This document shows, in pieces, positions 48,948 to 58,076 of a stretch of 64,000 nucleotides of DNA. The stretch comes from CAKVON01 sp902475665 (GTDB lineage Bacteria > Actinomycetota > Coriobacteriia > Coriobacteriales > Atopobiaceae), in assembly GCA_036321795.1 (NCBI GenBank), contig JAWQCY010000005.1, positions 124,001 through 188,000 on the forward strand. The letters run 5' to 3'. A model generated the notes under the pieces. That model saw only the letters and a program-made list of their open reading frames with translations. It was not told the origin of the DNA and did not search any database. Within the stretch, counting starts at the first letter, position 1; the number at the start of each line of letters is the position of its first letter. The translations under genes were made by a program, and so were the position numbers.

Positions 48948-49994
48948 ATGCACATTCCCGACAACTACCTGTCACCGCAGACCGATGCCGTGCTTGCCGC
49001 CGTCATGGTTCCCGTGTGGGTGCGGTGCGCCCGCGTCGTGCGCGAGCGCCTCGACCGACGCCACCTGAGCTTTCTGGGCATGGCCGCGGCCTTCTCGTTC
49101 CTGCTCATGATGTTCAACGTGCCGCTGCCCGGCGGCACCACCGGCCATGCCGTGGGTGGCACGCTTGTCGCGCTGCTGCTGGGGCCCGAGGCGGCCTGCC
49201 TCGCCGTGAGCGTGGCCCTGGCGATCCAGGCGCTGGTCTTTGGTGACGGTGGCCTTCTGGCGTTTGGCGCCAACTGCCTGAACATGGCCTTCGTCCTGCC
49301 GTTTGTCGGCTGGGGCGTCGCCCGTCTGGGGCGCGGCGGGTCGACCTCGCCCGCGCGCCGTCGCATGGCGGCCGCCGTCGGCGCCTACGTCGGCCTTGCC
49401 GTGGCCGCGCTGTGTGCCGCCGTCGAGTTCGGCATCCAGCCGACGCTGTTTTCCGACGCGGCGGGCAACGCGCTGTTCTGCCCCTACGGGCTGGGTGTCG
49501 CTGTGCCGGCGATGATGGTGCCGCACCTGCTGGCCGCCTGCGTGGTCGAGGCCGTCTCGACCGTCGCGATCTACGAGTTCGTCCTGCGCTGCGCCCCCGA
49601 CCTGGTGGTTGGCGATGACGTAGTCCGTCCTGCCGCGCCCGCGCCCGGCTCGCGTGGTCTGGCGCGTGTTGCCATGCTCGTGGGTGCGCTCGCCGTGGCG
49701 ACCCCGCTGGGCCTTCTGGCCACGGGCGACGCCTGGGGCGAGTGGTCGACCAAGGACCTCGTCGCGAACGCGGGCCTGGCCAAGGCCCCCGCGGGTATGG
49801 CGAGCGGCCTCTCGTTCGAGTCGGTCATGCCCGACTACTCTCTCGCCGGCCTTCCCGACGCCGCGGCCTACGTGCTCTCGGCCCTCATCGGCGTGGCCCT
49901 TCTCGTCATCATCTTCAAGCTGGTGGCCCAGACGGCCCACGCCACCCCTGCCGAGAAGTGCGCCGGCCCCGACGCCCCTGGCGACAGGGCCTAG
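48948..49994 (+). CDS. cbiM: CbiM/NikM-type ECF substrate-binding component fused to an N-like domain
   Basis: A 348-residue membrane protein for Co2+ or Ni2+ capture. The N-terminus MHIPDNYLSPQT holds the metal-binding His2 and Asn/His loop of the CbiM/NikM family. Six or seven helices follow (to about residue 220). The C-terminal part from about 240 (LVGALAVATPLGLLATGD ... LPDAAAYVLSALIGVALL) matches the fused CbiN/NikN-like accessory region. The tail ATPAEKCAGPDAPGDRA carries an exact genome word in a disordered stretch. cbiM, cbiQ and cbiO overlap or nearly touch, forming one operon. Cobalt versus nickel is not resolved, and no B12 riboswitch is visible upstream. Confidence 0.88.
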   Translation: MHIPDNYLSPQTDAVLAAVMVPVWVRCARVVRERLDRRHLSFLGMAAAFSFLLMMFNVPLPGGTTGHAVGGTLVALLLGPEAACLAVSVALAIQALVFGDGGLLAFGANCLNMAFVLPFVGWGVARLGRGGSTSPARRRMAAAVGAYVGLAVAALCAAVEFGIQPTLFSDAAGNALFCPYGLGVAVPAMMVPHLLAACVVEAVSTVAIYEFVLRCAPDLVVGDDVVRPAAPAPGSRGLARVAMLVGALAVATPLGLLATGDAWGEWSTKDLVANAGLAKAPAGMASGLSFESVMPDYSLAGLPDAAAYVLSALIGVALLVIIFKLVAQTAHATPAEKCAGPDAPGDRA

Positions 49995-49995
49995 C

Positions 49996-50853
49996 GTGCC
50001 TGGCGCCACGCCCATATCCGATGCGGGGCTGCCCGCCTGGTTGGACCCGTCCGCCGCGGCCGGCTACGTGCCGCCGCGCGACCGCGACGCCTTCGTGCGA
50101 AACAACCTGCTGAGGGTCGTCTCGACGCTCGCGGCCTTCGACATGCGTCCTCACGGCGCCTGCCCCATGGCGCGCGCCTACGCTCGTGTCGCCGCGCCGG
50201 TCAGGCTCGTGGGCGTCGTCGCCCTGGTCGCCATGGTGTCGGCCGCGCGCAACATGGCGTTCGTGTGGCTCGTGCTCGCGGGGCTGCTCGCCTGCGTCGC
50301 CATGCGGCCGGCTCGCGAGATTCGCGCGCTGTGCGGTCCCGCCCTGGCGCTTGCCGTCATATCCGCCCTGCTCATGGTGCCCGCGGCACTTCTCGGCCAG
50401 CCGGGGGCGCCCGTGCGCATGGCCGTCAAGTCGTTTGTCACCTGCTGTTTGGTGCTGGGTCTCGCGCGCTCGACCGGGGCCCACGGCCTGGTGGCGGCCG
50501 CGCGCACGCTGGGGCTGCCTGCCACGGCCGCGCTCGTGTGCGACCTTGCGATTCGCGACCTGGCGCTTCTGGGGCGCACCGCTGCCGAGCTGTCCGAGTC
50601 GCTTGCCTGCCGCAGCGTCGGCCGCAACGCCGACAAGACCGCGAGCGCCGCGGGCGTGATGGGCGTCACCTTCATCAAGGCGCATGGCCTCGCGCAGGCG
50701 CAGGCCGAGGCCATGGTCTGCCGTGGGCTCGACGCCGGCGAGGCACCCGCGCCCGTGGCGCGCGAGCGCCTCGGTGTTGGCGACGTCGCATACGCGCTGC
50801 TGGTCGTGGTACTTCTCGCCACGCTTCTTTGGCTCGAGGGGGCGATGGCATGA
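49996..50853 (+). CDS. cbiQ: ECF transporter T component CbiQ
   Basis: A 285-residue energy-coupling transmembrane protein. The first 60 residues are cytosolic (WLDPSAAAGYVPPRDRDAF). About five helices follow, and the coupling motif ESLACRSVGRNADKT resembles the A-R-G type of EcfT/CbiQ. It starts with GTG at 49996, one base after the cbiM stop, and its stop overlaps the cbiO start (ATGA). It bridges CbiM to the ATPase CbiO. Two genome words (50386, and a GTACTTCTCGCC variant near 50810) encode Leu-Leu pairs. Confidence 0.85.
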   Translation: MPGATPISDAGLPAWLDPSAAAGYVPPRDRDAFVRNNLLRVVSTLAAFDMRPHGACPMARAYARVAAPVRLVGVVALVAMVSAARNMAFVWLVLAGLLACVAMRPAREIRALCGPALALAVISALLMVPAALLGQPGAPVRMAVKSFVTCCLVLGLARSTGAHGLVAAARTLGLPATAALVCDLAIRDLALLGRTAAELSESLACRSVGRNADKTASAAGVMGVTFIKAHGLAQAQAEAMVCRGLDAGEAPAPVARERLGVGDVAYALLVVVLLATLLWLEGAMA

Positions 50854-51584
50854 TCGTGGGTGCGGGCATGGCCGCGCACGCGGGCGACGCCAGGACGGAC
50901 ATGGGCGCGAGCGCCGCAGTGCCGCTGATTGAGCTCGACCGCGTGTCGTTCTCCTACCGCGATGACCTCGGGCAGGCGATTCCCGTCCTCGACGACGTCA
51001 GCCTGAGGGTCGCGCGCGGCGAGGCCGTGGCGCTTCTGGGCCCCAATGGCTGCGGCAAGTCGACGGCGCTGCGCCTGGCGTGCGGCCTGTCGTTCGCGGC
51101 GTCCGGCGAGGTCCGCTACGACGGTGAGCCGATAACGGCCTCCACGATGGCCGACCGCGCCTTTGCCAAGCGAATCCACCGCAGGCAGGGGGTGGTGTTT
51201 CAGGACCCGGACGCCCAGCTGTTCTGTGCCACGGTCGCCGACGAGGTCGCCTTTGGCCCGCGCCAGATGGGCCTTCCCACCGACGAGGTCGCCTCGCGCG
51301 TGGACGACTCCCTCGCGCTGTTTGGCATCGGTCGGCTTGCCGCGCGCGTTCCCTATCGCCTGTCGGGTGGCGAGAAGCGCCGCGTGGCCCTGGCCTCCGT
51401 CGTGTCGATGGCGCCCGAGTCGCTGCTTTTGGACGAGCCGACCGACGGCCTCGACGACGCCTCTCGCGACCTGCTCGTGGGCTTCGTCCGCTCCTTCGTC
51501 GCGCGCGGGGGCACGGTGCTCGTGACCACGCACGACGCGACCCTGCCCGCGCTTCTCGGCGCGCGCGAGGTCCGCCTGGGCTAG
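50850..51584 (+). CDS. cbiO: ECF transporter ATPase CbiO
   Basis: A 244-residue ABC ATPase. Walker A is LLGPNGCGKSTAL, the Q-loop is VVFQDPDAQLF (QDP is the CbiO signature), then DEVAFGPRQMGL, the C-signature RLSGGEKRRVALA, Walker B SLLLDEPTDGLDD and the H-loop TTHD. The start ATG overlaps the cbiQ stop by four bases (ATGA), so translation is coupled. The first 25 residues are an extra N-terminal stretch. It powers the CbiMQO metal importer. Confidence 0.93.
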   Translation: MIVGAGMAAHAGDARTDMGASAAVPLIELDRVSFSYRDDLGQAIPVLDDVSLRVARGEAVALLGPNGCGKSTALRLACGLSFAASGEVRYDGEPITASTMADRAFAKRIHRRQGVVFQDPDAQLFCATVADEVAFGPRQMGLPTDEVASRVDDSLALFGIGRLAARVPYRLSGGEKRRVALASVVSMAPESLLLDEPTDGLDDASRDLLVGFVRSFVARGGTVLVTTHDATLPALLGAREVRLG

Positions 51585-51767
51585 GGGCGTCTCGTCGCCA
51601 CCCGTCCGATGCGGTCGCCCACCCGGCATCGCCACTGCGCATCCCAAACGGGTTTCGTTTGGGTAAGGGAGGCGGCAAGGCTGCGACCCGCCCGCCCTTC
51701 TCGCCGTACAATGCAAGGGTCGCCGCACGAACGCGGCCCAGCAAACACACCGCGTGAGGAGCACCCC

Positions 51768-52952
51768 ATGGCAATCAACCAGAAGAGCCACGCCTACGGC
51801 GCGTCCAAGTCTTCCATCCGCGAGATCGCGGCCTACGGAGCCGCCCGCAAGGCCCAGATCGGTGCCGAGAACGTCTTCGACTTCTCCCTGGGTAACCCGT
51901 CGGTGCCCGCCCCCGACTGCGTCCGCGCCTCCATCGAGGCTTCCATCGCGCTGCCGCCTGCGCAGGTCCACGGCTACACGCCCGCCAGCGGCCTGCCCTG
52001 GGTTCGCGAGAAGCTCGCCGACTCGCTGTGCCGCCGCTTCGGCGCCGGTGCCGCGACGGCCGCCGACCTGTACCTGACCTGCGGCGCCGCCGCGTCCATC
52101 TCGATCTCGCTGCACGCCGTCACCAACCCCGGCGACGAGGTCATCGTCATCGCGCCGTACTTCCCGGAGTACCGCGTCTGGATCGAGACCTGCGGTGCCA
52201 CCTGCGTCGAGGTCATGGCCGACCCTGACACCTTCCAGGTCGACGCCGCCGCCGTTGCCGCCGCCGTCACCGAGCGCACCAAGGCCGTCATCGTCAACTC
52301 GCCCAACAACCCCGTGGGCACCGTCTACTCTCGCCAGAACCTCGAGGCCCTCGCCGCGACGCTTCGCGAGCGCGAGGCGGCCCTGGGCACCCAGGTCTAC
52401 CTGATCGCCGACGAGCCCTACCGCGAGATCACCTTCGGTGCCGAGGTCCCCTGGATCCCGGCCATCTACGACCGCACGATCGTGTGCTACTCGTATTCCA
52501 AGAGCCTGAGCCTGCCGGGCGAGCGCATCGGCTGGGTCCTCGTGCCGCCCGCCAACCCCGACCACGACGACCTCGTCTTCGCCGTCGCTGGCGCGGGCCG
52601 CTCGCTGGGCTTCGTCTGCGCGCCGGCGCTGTTCCAGCGCGTGCTGGCCGACTGCGTCGACGCCCCCTGCGACGTCGAGGCCTACGCCGCCAACCGCGAG
52701 GCGCTCACGCGCGGCCTGTCCGAGCTCGGCTACGAGTACATCGAGCCGCAGGGTGCCTTCTACCTGTGGGTCAAGGCGCTCGAGCCCGACGCGAACGCGT
52801 TCTTCGAGCGCGCCCGCGCCCACGAGCTGCTCCCCGTCCCGTCCGACAGCTTCGGCTGCACCGGCTGGGTCCGCGTGGGTTACTGTGTGAGCCTGGACAC
52901 CATCGTCAACTCGATGCCCGCCTGGGCTGCCCTCGCCCAGGAGTACAAGTAG
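51768..52952 (+). CDS. Class I/II pyridoxal-phosphate aminotransferase
   Basis: A 394-residue fold-type I aminotransferase. PLP-binding motifs: HGYTPASGLPWVRE, NSPNNPVGTVY (Asn of the N-P-x-G motif), LIADEPYREI (Asp), and the Schiff-base lysine in YSYSKSLSLPGERIGW; the substrate-carboxylate Arg is probably in GWVRVGYCVS. The amino-acid specificity (aspartate, aromatic or alanine) cannot be told. The ribosome binding site is GAGGAG, nine bases upstream. The PHP gene follows nine bases after the stop, so they are co-transcribed. Confidence 0.87.
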   Translation: MAINQKSHAYGASKSSIREIAAYGAARKAQIGAENVFDFSLGNPSVPAPDCVRASIEASIALPPAQVHGYTPASGLPWVREKLADSLCRRFGAGAATAADLYLTCGAAASISISLHAVTNPGDEVIVIAPYFPEYRVWIETCGATCVEVMADPDTFQVDAAAVAAAVTERTKAVIVNSPNNPVGTVYSRQNLEALAATLREREAALGTQVYLIADEPYREITFGAEVPWIPAIYDRTIVCYSYSKSLSLPGERIGWVLVPPANPDHDDLVFAVAGAGRSLGFVCAPALFQRVLADCVDAPCDVEAYAANREALTRGLSELGYEYIEPQGAFYLWVKALEPDANAFFERARAHELLPVPSDSFGCTGWVRVGYCVSLDTIVNSMPAWAALAQEYK

Positions 52953-52961
52953 GAGGCAACC

Positions 52962-53762
52962 TTGCTGCACAGCCTTTGCGACGTCCACACCCACACGCTC
53001 TACTCGCGCCACGCCTACTCCACGGTCGAGGAGAACCTTCGCGCCGCTGCCGAGAAGGGCCTCGAGCTGTTGGGCATGGCCGAGCACTTCTCGTCCATGC
53101 TCTTCCCCGAGCCCGACGTGCGCAACTTCCAATACTTCTATAACTACGCGATGCTGCCCGACACTTGGCACGGCGTCCGCCTGATGCATGGCTGCGAGGC
53201 CGACATCGTCGACTGCGACGGCAACCTGTACGGCCACGACATCTGGTACGGGCGCGGCATGACGGGCACGCCCTTCGGCGAGCCCACGTCGCTCAAGCAC
53301 CTGGTGTTCAGCCGCTGCGACTACGTCGTGGCCAGCATCCACAACCCCGAGTTCACCTGGGGCCAGTCGCTTGCCGCCACCACGCGTGCCTACGTCGGCG
53401 CGCTGGAGGACCCCAAGGTCCTGATCTTGGGCCACACCGGCCGCGCGGGCGTCCCCTTCGAGCTGGACGCCGTCCTCACCGCCGCGCGCGACCTGGGCAA
53501 GCTGATCGAGATCAACGAGCACAGCCTTGCCGACAAGCCCGAGTCCATCGAGAAGTGCCGTCAGATTGCCGAGCGCTGTGCCGAGCTGGGCGTCCACATC
53601 AGCGTCTCGAGCGATGCGCACGCCTCGTTCGGTGTGGGCGGGTTCGACAACGCCCTGGCCATGCTGGAGCAGATCCACTTCCCACAGGAGCTCATCGCCA
53701 CGAGCACGGCGGCCACCTTCGAGCGCGCCATCCGCGATGCGCGTATCCCCGCAGCCGTCTGA
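52962..53762 (+). CDS. PHP-domain phosphoesterase (YcdX-like)
   Basis: A 266-residue polymerase-and-histidinol-phosphatase domain hydrolase. The metal ligands include CDVHTHTLYSRHAYST (H-x-H and a His), AEHF, the GCEADIVD segment, SIHNPEF, LGHTGR and SSDAHASFGVGG. The group contains YcdX and histidinol phosphatases; the substrate is unknown. It starts with TTG at 52962, preceded by AGGAGG five to ten bases upstream. It is cotranscribed with the aminotransferase, which might hint at histidinol-phosphate or an amino-acid phosphate, but this is only inference. Confidence 0.8.
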   Translation: MLHSLCDVHTHTLYSRHAYSTVEENLRAAAEKGLELLGMAEHFSSMLFPEPDVRNFQYFYNYAMLPDTWHGVRLMHGCEADIVDCDGNLYGHDIWYGRGMTGTPFGEPTSLKHLVFSRCDYVVASIHNPEFTWGQSLAATTRAYVGALEDPKVLILGHTGRAGVPFELDAVLTAARDLGKLIEINEHSLADKPESIEKCRQIAERCAELGVHISVSSDAHASFGVGGFDNALAMLEQIHFPQELIATSTAATFERAIRDARIPAAV

Positions 53763-53781
53763 CGCTCACCCGACCATGCCG

Positions 53782-54618
53782 CTAGAGCTCGATCGTGAGC
53801 TCGACGGGGCAGTGGTCCGAGCCCATGACCTCGGGCAGGATTGACGCGCCCGTCACGCGGTCGGCGATGTCGTCCGAGACCAGGAAGTAGTCGATGCGCC
53901 AACCGGCGTTGTTGGCTCGCGCGTTGAAGCGGTAGCTCCACCAGCTGTAGGCGCCCTCCAGGTCGGGGTGGCGCGAGCGGAACGTGTCGGTGAAGCCCGC
54001 GCCCAGAAGGTGGGTGAAGCCCATGCGCTCCTGGTCGGAGAAGCCGGCGTTGCCGCGGTTGGCGCGCGGGTTCTTGAGGTCGATCTCCTCATGGGCGACG
54101 TTGAAGTCGCCGCAGGTCACGACGGGCTTCTCCTGGGCAAGGCGGCGCAGCCACTCTCGGTAGGCGTCGTCCCAGGCCATGCGGGTGTCGATGCGCCTGA
54201 GCTCGTTTTGGGCGTTGGGCGTGTAGACGTCGACGAACCAGTAGCGCTCGAACTCCAGTGCGCAGACGCGGCCCTCGGTCGCGGCGATGGCGAGAAGTTC
54301 CTCGTTGGAGGCGGAGAGCACCTCGTGTGCCACGGGCAGCATGGCGTCGGCGTGCAGGACGCGCAGCGGCTCCTCGCGGCTGAACACGGCGGTCCCGGAG
54401 TAGCCCTTGCGCTCGGCGTGGCTCCACGTGCGGTGGTAGCCGGGCAGCTCCAGGCCGAGCTTGGCCAGCTGGGCCTCCTGCAGCTTGGTCTCCTGGATCG
54501 CGAAGACGTCAGCGTCGGTCATGCGCACGACCTGCTCGAAGTCGGGGTCCTTGCGCATGACGGCTCGCAGCCCGTTGACGTTCCAGGAGACGAGTCGCAG
54601 TTCGCGGGTGTCTGACAT
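53782..54618 (-). CDS. Exodeoxyribonuclease III (AP endonuclease)
   Basis: A 278-residue Mg2+-dependent AP endonuclease of the ExoIII/ExoA family. Active-site motifs: SWNVNGLRA, FAIQETKLQ (metal Glu), DVYTPNAQ, GDFNVAHEE, the YSWWSYRFNARANNAGWRIDYFLVS stretch (given here as its key parts YSWWSY and WRIDYF) and the final GSDHCPVELTI (catalytic D-H). It repairs abasic sites. The start ATG at 54618 is the first in frame and is preceded by AGACAC only, so initiation may be weak. A TTCTTCTCGG variant lies 14 bases upstream on the coding strand side. Confidence 0.93.
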   Translation of the reverse strand: MSDTRELRLVSWNVNGLRAVMRKDPDFEQVVRMTDADVFAIQETKLQEAQLAKLGLELPGYHRTWSHAERKGYSGTAVFSREEPLRVLHADAMLPVAHEVLSASNEELLAIAATEGRVCALEFERYWFVDVYTPNAQNELRRIDTRMAWDDAYREWLRRLAQEKPVVTCGDFNVAHEEIDLKNPRANRGNAGFSDQERMGFTHLLGAGFTDTFRSRHPDLEGAYSWWSYRFNARANNAGWRIDYFLVSDDIADRVTGASILPEVMGSDHCPVELTIEL

Positions 54619-54666
54619 GTGTCTGCCTCGCAGTTCTTCTCGGTAGTTGCCTGTTGGATGGCTGTC

Positions 54667-54719
54667 GGGTCGACGTCGGGTGTCGTTGGGTCGGCGTCGG
54701 GCATTGTCGGGTTGCTGTC
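54667..54719. repeat. 21-bp imperfect tandem repeat
   Basis: Two and a half units with 21-base period: 54667-54687, 54688-54708 and a partial at 54709-54719, each starting GGGTCG or GGGTTG and containing GTCGGG. It lies between xth and the patatin gene, with its last unit touching the patatin stop codon. Confidence 0.55.
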
Positions 54720-55734
54720 AGCCGATCGTGACGTAGCCGTCCCAGCCGGCCTCGGGCTCGGGGCCGGCGTCGCGCGAGCCAAACAGGAACTTGCGGATGC
54801 GGCCCATCTCGCGGACGGCCTGCGCTCGGCCGATCTCGTACTGCTCGCGCAGCTGCCTCGCGTTGACGGTCCCTGACGAGACGAGCATGCGCTCGGGACG
54901 GACCACCAGGATGCGCCCGGCCCGCTCGAGCTCCTCGATGCGCTCGAGCTCGGCGTTGTAGCGGCTCCATCGCGACGTCAGGGCGTCCATCATGGCGGCG
55001 TGGCCGCCCGCAAGGCGCTCGTACACGCGGACCTCGCCGCGGGTCGGCGGCTGCTTGCGGTAGCCGCGCGGGCGCGTGGTCACCAGCAGGACGCGGTCCC
55101 AGCCGTCGTCCTCGGCGATGCAGACGGGCAGGCCCGCGCCGTCGCCCAGGCCGCCGTCGTACAGGATGCGTCCGTCAACCGCGCGTGGGCGCATCGCACC
55201 GGGCAGGGTTGAGCTTGCGCGCACGACGTCCATCAGGCGCAGGGCGCCGTCGACGTCGGCCTTGCCAAAGCGCAGGGTCGCGCCGTCGTCGCGTCGGAAG
55301 GCCTGCACCTTGACCTCGGCGCCGTTCTCGACGAACGAGTCCCAGGCAAAGGGCATGACGCCCGACTCGACGGCGCCCTCGTAAAGTGCGTCGGCGTCGA
55401 AGTAGCCGTTGCCGCGCGCCACCGAGCGCAGCCCCACCATCGACCGCGCCGCGCCATCGGTCATGAAGGCCTCGCGCGTGCGCACGCGGTCCTGCGACGC
55501 GTAGTTGACGGCGTTGCTCGCCCCAGCCGATACGCCGCACACGTACGGGAACGAGATCCGTGCCGCGAGCAGCACGTTGGCAAAGCCTGCCGAGAAGGAC
55601 CCGCGGTAGCCACCGCCCTCGAAGGCCAGGGCGCAGTCGGTGACGTTGGGCTGGACGATGGGGTGTTCGGGTCGGCGGCACTTCTCGGCAGCGTCGGTGC
55701 CGTGGGAGTGGGTCTGTGATTTGCTGACAATCAT
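54718..55734 (-). CDS. Patatin-like phospholipase (RssA/YjjU-like)
   Basis: A 338-residue lipid acyl hydrolase of the patatin family. The oxyanion loop is FEGGGYRGSFSAG, the nucleophile is in GVSAGAS, and the catalytic Asp is in ILYDGGLGDG. Its family includes the YjjU/YlbK/RssA-type cytosolic hydrolases. ATG 55734 is preceded by GGAGGCGAC; further upstream codons lack a ribosome binding site. The non-conserved N-terminal stretch GTDAAEKCRRPEHP contains an exact genome word. The substrate is unknown. It stands alone. Confidence 0.87.
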   Translation of the reverse strand: MIVSKSQTHSHGTDAAEKCRRPEHPIVQPNVTDCALAFEGGGYRGSFSAGFANVLLAARISFPYVCGVSAGASNAVNYASQDRVRTREAFMTDGAARSMVGLRSVARGNGYFDADALYEGAVESGVMPFAWDSFVENGAEVKVQAFRRDDGATLRFGKADVDGALRLMDVVRASSTLPGAMRPRAVDGRILYDGGLGDGAGLPVCIAEDDGWDRVLLVTTRPRGYRKQPPTRGEVRVYERLAGGHAAMMDALTSRWSRYNAELERIEELERAGRILVVRPERMLVSSGTVNARQLREQYEIGRAQAVREMGRIRKFLFGSRDAGPEPEAGWDGYVTIG

Positions 55735-56097
55735 GGCGTCGCCTCCGGTTGGAGTCTTGCGATCTCGAGGGGGGACTCTATCACTACAGAACGTTTGCCA
55801 TATGGCGCACGAGCCTTGGGCAAAGCGTGAGAACACTTAAACGGACGGGCACCCGCTCTCGAAGCGTCGATGGTTCAAACGATAGTTGAAGAGAAGAGCC
55901 AAGGCAGTCGGCTTACCTGGCAGGCTTATGATTTAGTATGTCGTATAAGTCATAAAACGGATTGTTGCCCATGCTAAATGGCAGACTGTAGCTTTGGATA
56001 AGCTTCATCGGTCTGAAACAAGAGGGATTGACGGATTGACGCCGGGACATCGAGAGTGTCCTTTGCGTCGCCGTACGGACATCGAAAGGGGTTCCAA
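55735..56097 (+). promoter_or_regulatory. Upstream region of the phase-variable surface gene
   Basis: It has no gene and is AT-rich from about 55920. TATG-TCGTATAAGT-CATA at 55937-55954 is an 18-bp imperfect palindrome also present upstream of the other surface gene at 6338-6355; TATAAGTCATA within it also occurs at 8832. GAAAGGGG at 56084-56091 is a good ribosome binding site for the ATG at 56098. Confidence 0.45.
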
Positions 56098-57928
56098 ATG
56101 AAGCACAAACACGACACTGGGGCCAACAGGGGGGGGGTTGGGCGGCCGCATCGCCGCAGCCCTCGTGGGTGCGGTGTGCGCGCTATGTGTGAGTGCCACG
56201 CCGGCACTTGCCGCCGAGGCAAGCATCACCAACACTCGTACCAAGGCGACCTACGAGAATCTGGCGACCGCTACCGCCGAGGCGCAGAGCGGCGACACCA
56301 TCAAGCTCGGCGAGGGTAACTACACCCTCTACGGCGTGAGCTCCGTGGGTCACACCAAGGGCAAGGATCTCACCTTCGTGGGTTCCGGCACGGACAAGAC
56401 CGCGTGGAACATTGGTGCCAAGGTTCCCAACCCGGACTATTTTGGAACCGAGTACAACGGCGACTATTCGTTTGATGGCGCCGGCACCGTTACCTTCAAG
56501 AACATGACGCTTCGCTCGGGCACTGCCAACTACCTTGGTTTCATCCGTGCGAACAGGACCGTGACTGACAGCTGCGTCATCAACGGCAAGACGTTCTACT
56601 GGGGCTATGACAGCGCAGTGTTCAAGAACACGACGTTCAAGGCTCCGAATGGTGACTACGCCATCTGGACGTACAGCTCGCCGGTCATGACGTTCGAAAG
56701 CTGCACCTTTAACGCCAGCGGCAAGGTCATCAACGTTTACACCGATGCCGGTGCCGGCAAGCGGGACATCACCGTCAACGTGAGCAACTGCACGTTCAAC
56801 TCGAGCGCGGGTTGGTTCAGTAAGCAGGCGCTGAGCATTAATGACTCCAACATGGGGAACTATAAGTACATCCTCAACATCACCAACAGCTCTGCCACCG
56901 CGAAGCGCGACAACACCACCTGCTCGCAGCTCTTTGGCTTTGGCGGCAAGTCGGGTAACAACACCGTCCGTACCGACGTCACCATCGACGGCACGAAGGT
57001 GTGGTCCAACAAGACGATGCTCACCCACAGCTACACCGACGGCCAGCACAACGACAACTTCGTTGACCTGAAAGACTACAAGTGGGAGCAGAAGGATGGC
57101 GACTGGTATTGCACCGGTCATGCCAAGTGTGGCTATTGCGGCTACAAGATTGCCGAGACTGTGAAGGCCTCCGTCGAGACCGCCCCGGCCACCTGCACCG
57201 AGGCCGGCAAGACCACCTATACCGCCACCTTCACGCACAAGTGCTTCAAGCCTCAGACCAAGTCCGAGGGCATCGCCGCCCTTAATCACGACTGGGGCGA
57301 GCCCGAGTACAGCTGGGCCAAGCAGGACGACGGCTGGTACTGCACCGCCAAGCGCACCTGCAAGCGCGACGCCTCCCACGTCGAGCAGCAGACCGTGAAG
57401 GCCTCCGTCGAGACCACGCCCGCGACCTGCACCGAGGCCGGCAAGGACGTCTACACCGCCACGTTTGACGGCGACGTCTTCGAGGCCCAGACCAGGGACG
57501 ACGTGCTCCCCGCCCTCGACCACGACTGGGGCGAGCCCGAGTACAGCTGGGCCAAGCAGGACGACGGCTGGTACTGCACCGCCAAGCGCACCTGCAAGCG
57601 CGACGCCTCCCACGTCGAGGAGGAGACCGTCAAGGCCGCCTACGAGGTGACCACCCCTGCCACGACCGAGAAGGACGGCGAGGGCATCTACACCGCCACC
57701 TTCGAGAACGAGGCCTTCGAGACCCAGACCAAGGTCGAGGCCATCGCGAAGCTGCCCGCCACGCCCAACAAGCCCGGTAAGGCCGACGTCAAGCCCGCAC
57801 AGAACAAGGTCACGCCCGCCACGCCGCAGACCGGCGACCAGACCAACCTGGCGATTCCCGTTGCCATCGCGGTCATCGGCATCGTCGTCGTGGCCGGCGC
57901 CGTGATCATCCGCAGGCGCAACAAGTAA
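56098..57928 (+). CDS. TPQTG-anchored surface protein with an N-terminal poly-G tract (out of frame as sequenced)
   Basis: A surface protein of about 600 residues. From 56138 the frame reads GGRIAAALVGAVCALC and ends its signal peptide at ATPALAAEA. A Gly/Asn-rich beta-helix-like region follows (to about residue 310), then three repeats of about 78 residues with paired cysteines (HDWGEPEYSWAKQDDGWYC), and the sorting signal TPQTGDQ, a helix and RRRNK. The only ATG with a ribosome binding site (56098) is in another frame as sequenced. A run of nine G at 56129-56137 separates them. With eight G the ATG frame gives MKHKHDTGANRGGLGGRIAA, a complete signal peptide. The gene therefore looks phase-variable and OFF here; a TTG start at 56138 without a ribosome binding site is the alternative. 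Confidence 0.75.
56129..56137 (+). repeat. Poly-G tract, nine G
   Basis: A homopolymeric G9 run 31 bases after the ATG of the surface gene. Slipped-strand changes of -1 or +2 restore the reading frame. It is the only long homopolymer inside a gene in the window. Confidence 0.9.
57287..57619 (+). repeat. 99-bp perfect direct repeat in the surface gene
   Basis: 57287-57385 and 57521-57619 are identical over 99 bases and 234 bases (78 codons) apart, in frame. They belong to tandem domain repeats, so recombination could delete or add one unit of 78 residues. Confidence 0.88.
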
Positions 57929-57967
57929 TAGGGAAGTCGCAGCACTTCTCGACAGAAAGCGTTGGAT

Positions 57968-57993
57968 GGGGCGGCCCCTCGGGGGTCGCCCCT
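57968..57993 (+). terminator. Terminator of the surface gene
   Basis: GGGGCGGCCCC pairs imperfectly with GGGGTCGCCCC; TTTGTC follows. An exact genome word (GCACTTCTC at 57942) lies between the stop codon and this stem. Confidence 0.65.
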
Positions 57994-58076
57994 TTGTCAT
58001 GGCGGCATCGCAAAACGGGGCTAAGATTCGAGAGGGATGCCATAGGGAGAAGTGCTGTCGAGTCGGGAGGAGAGAC

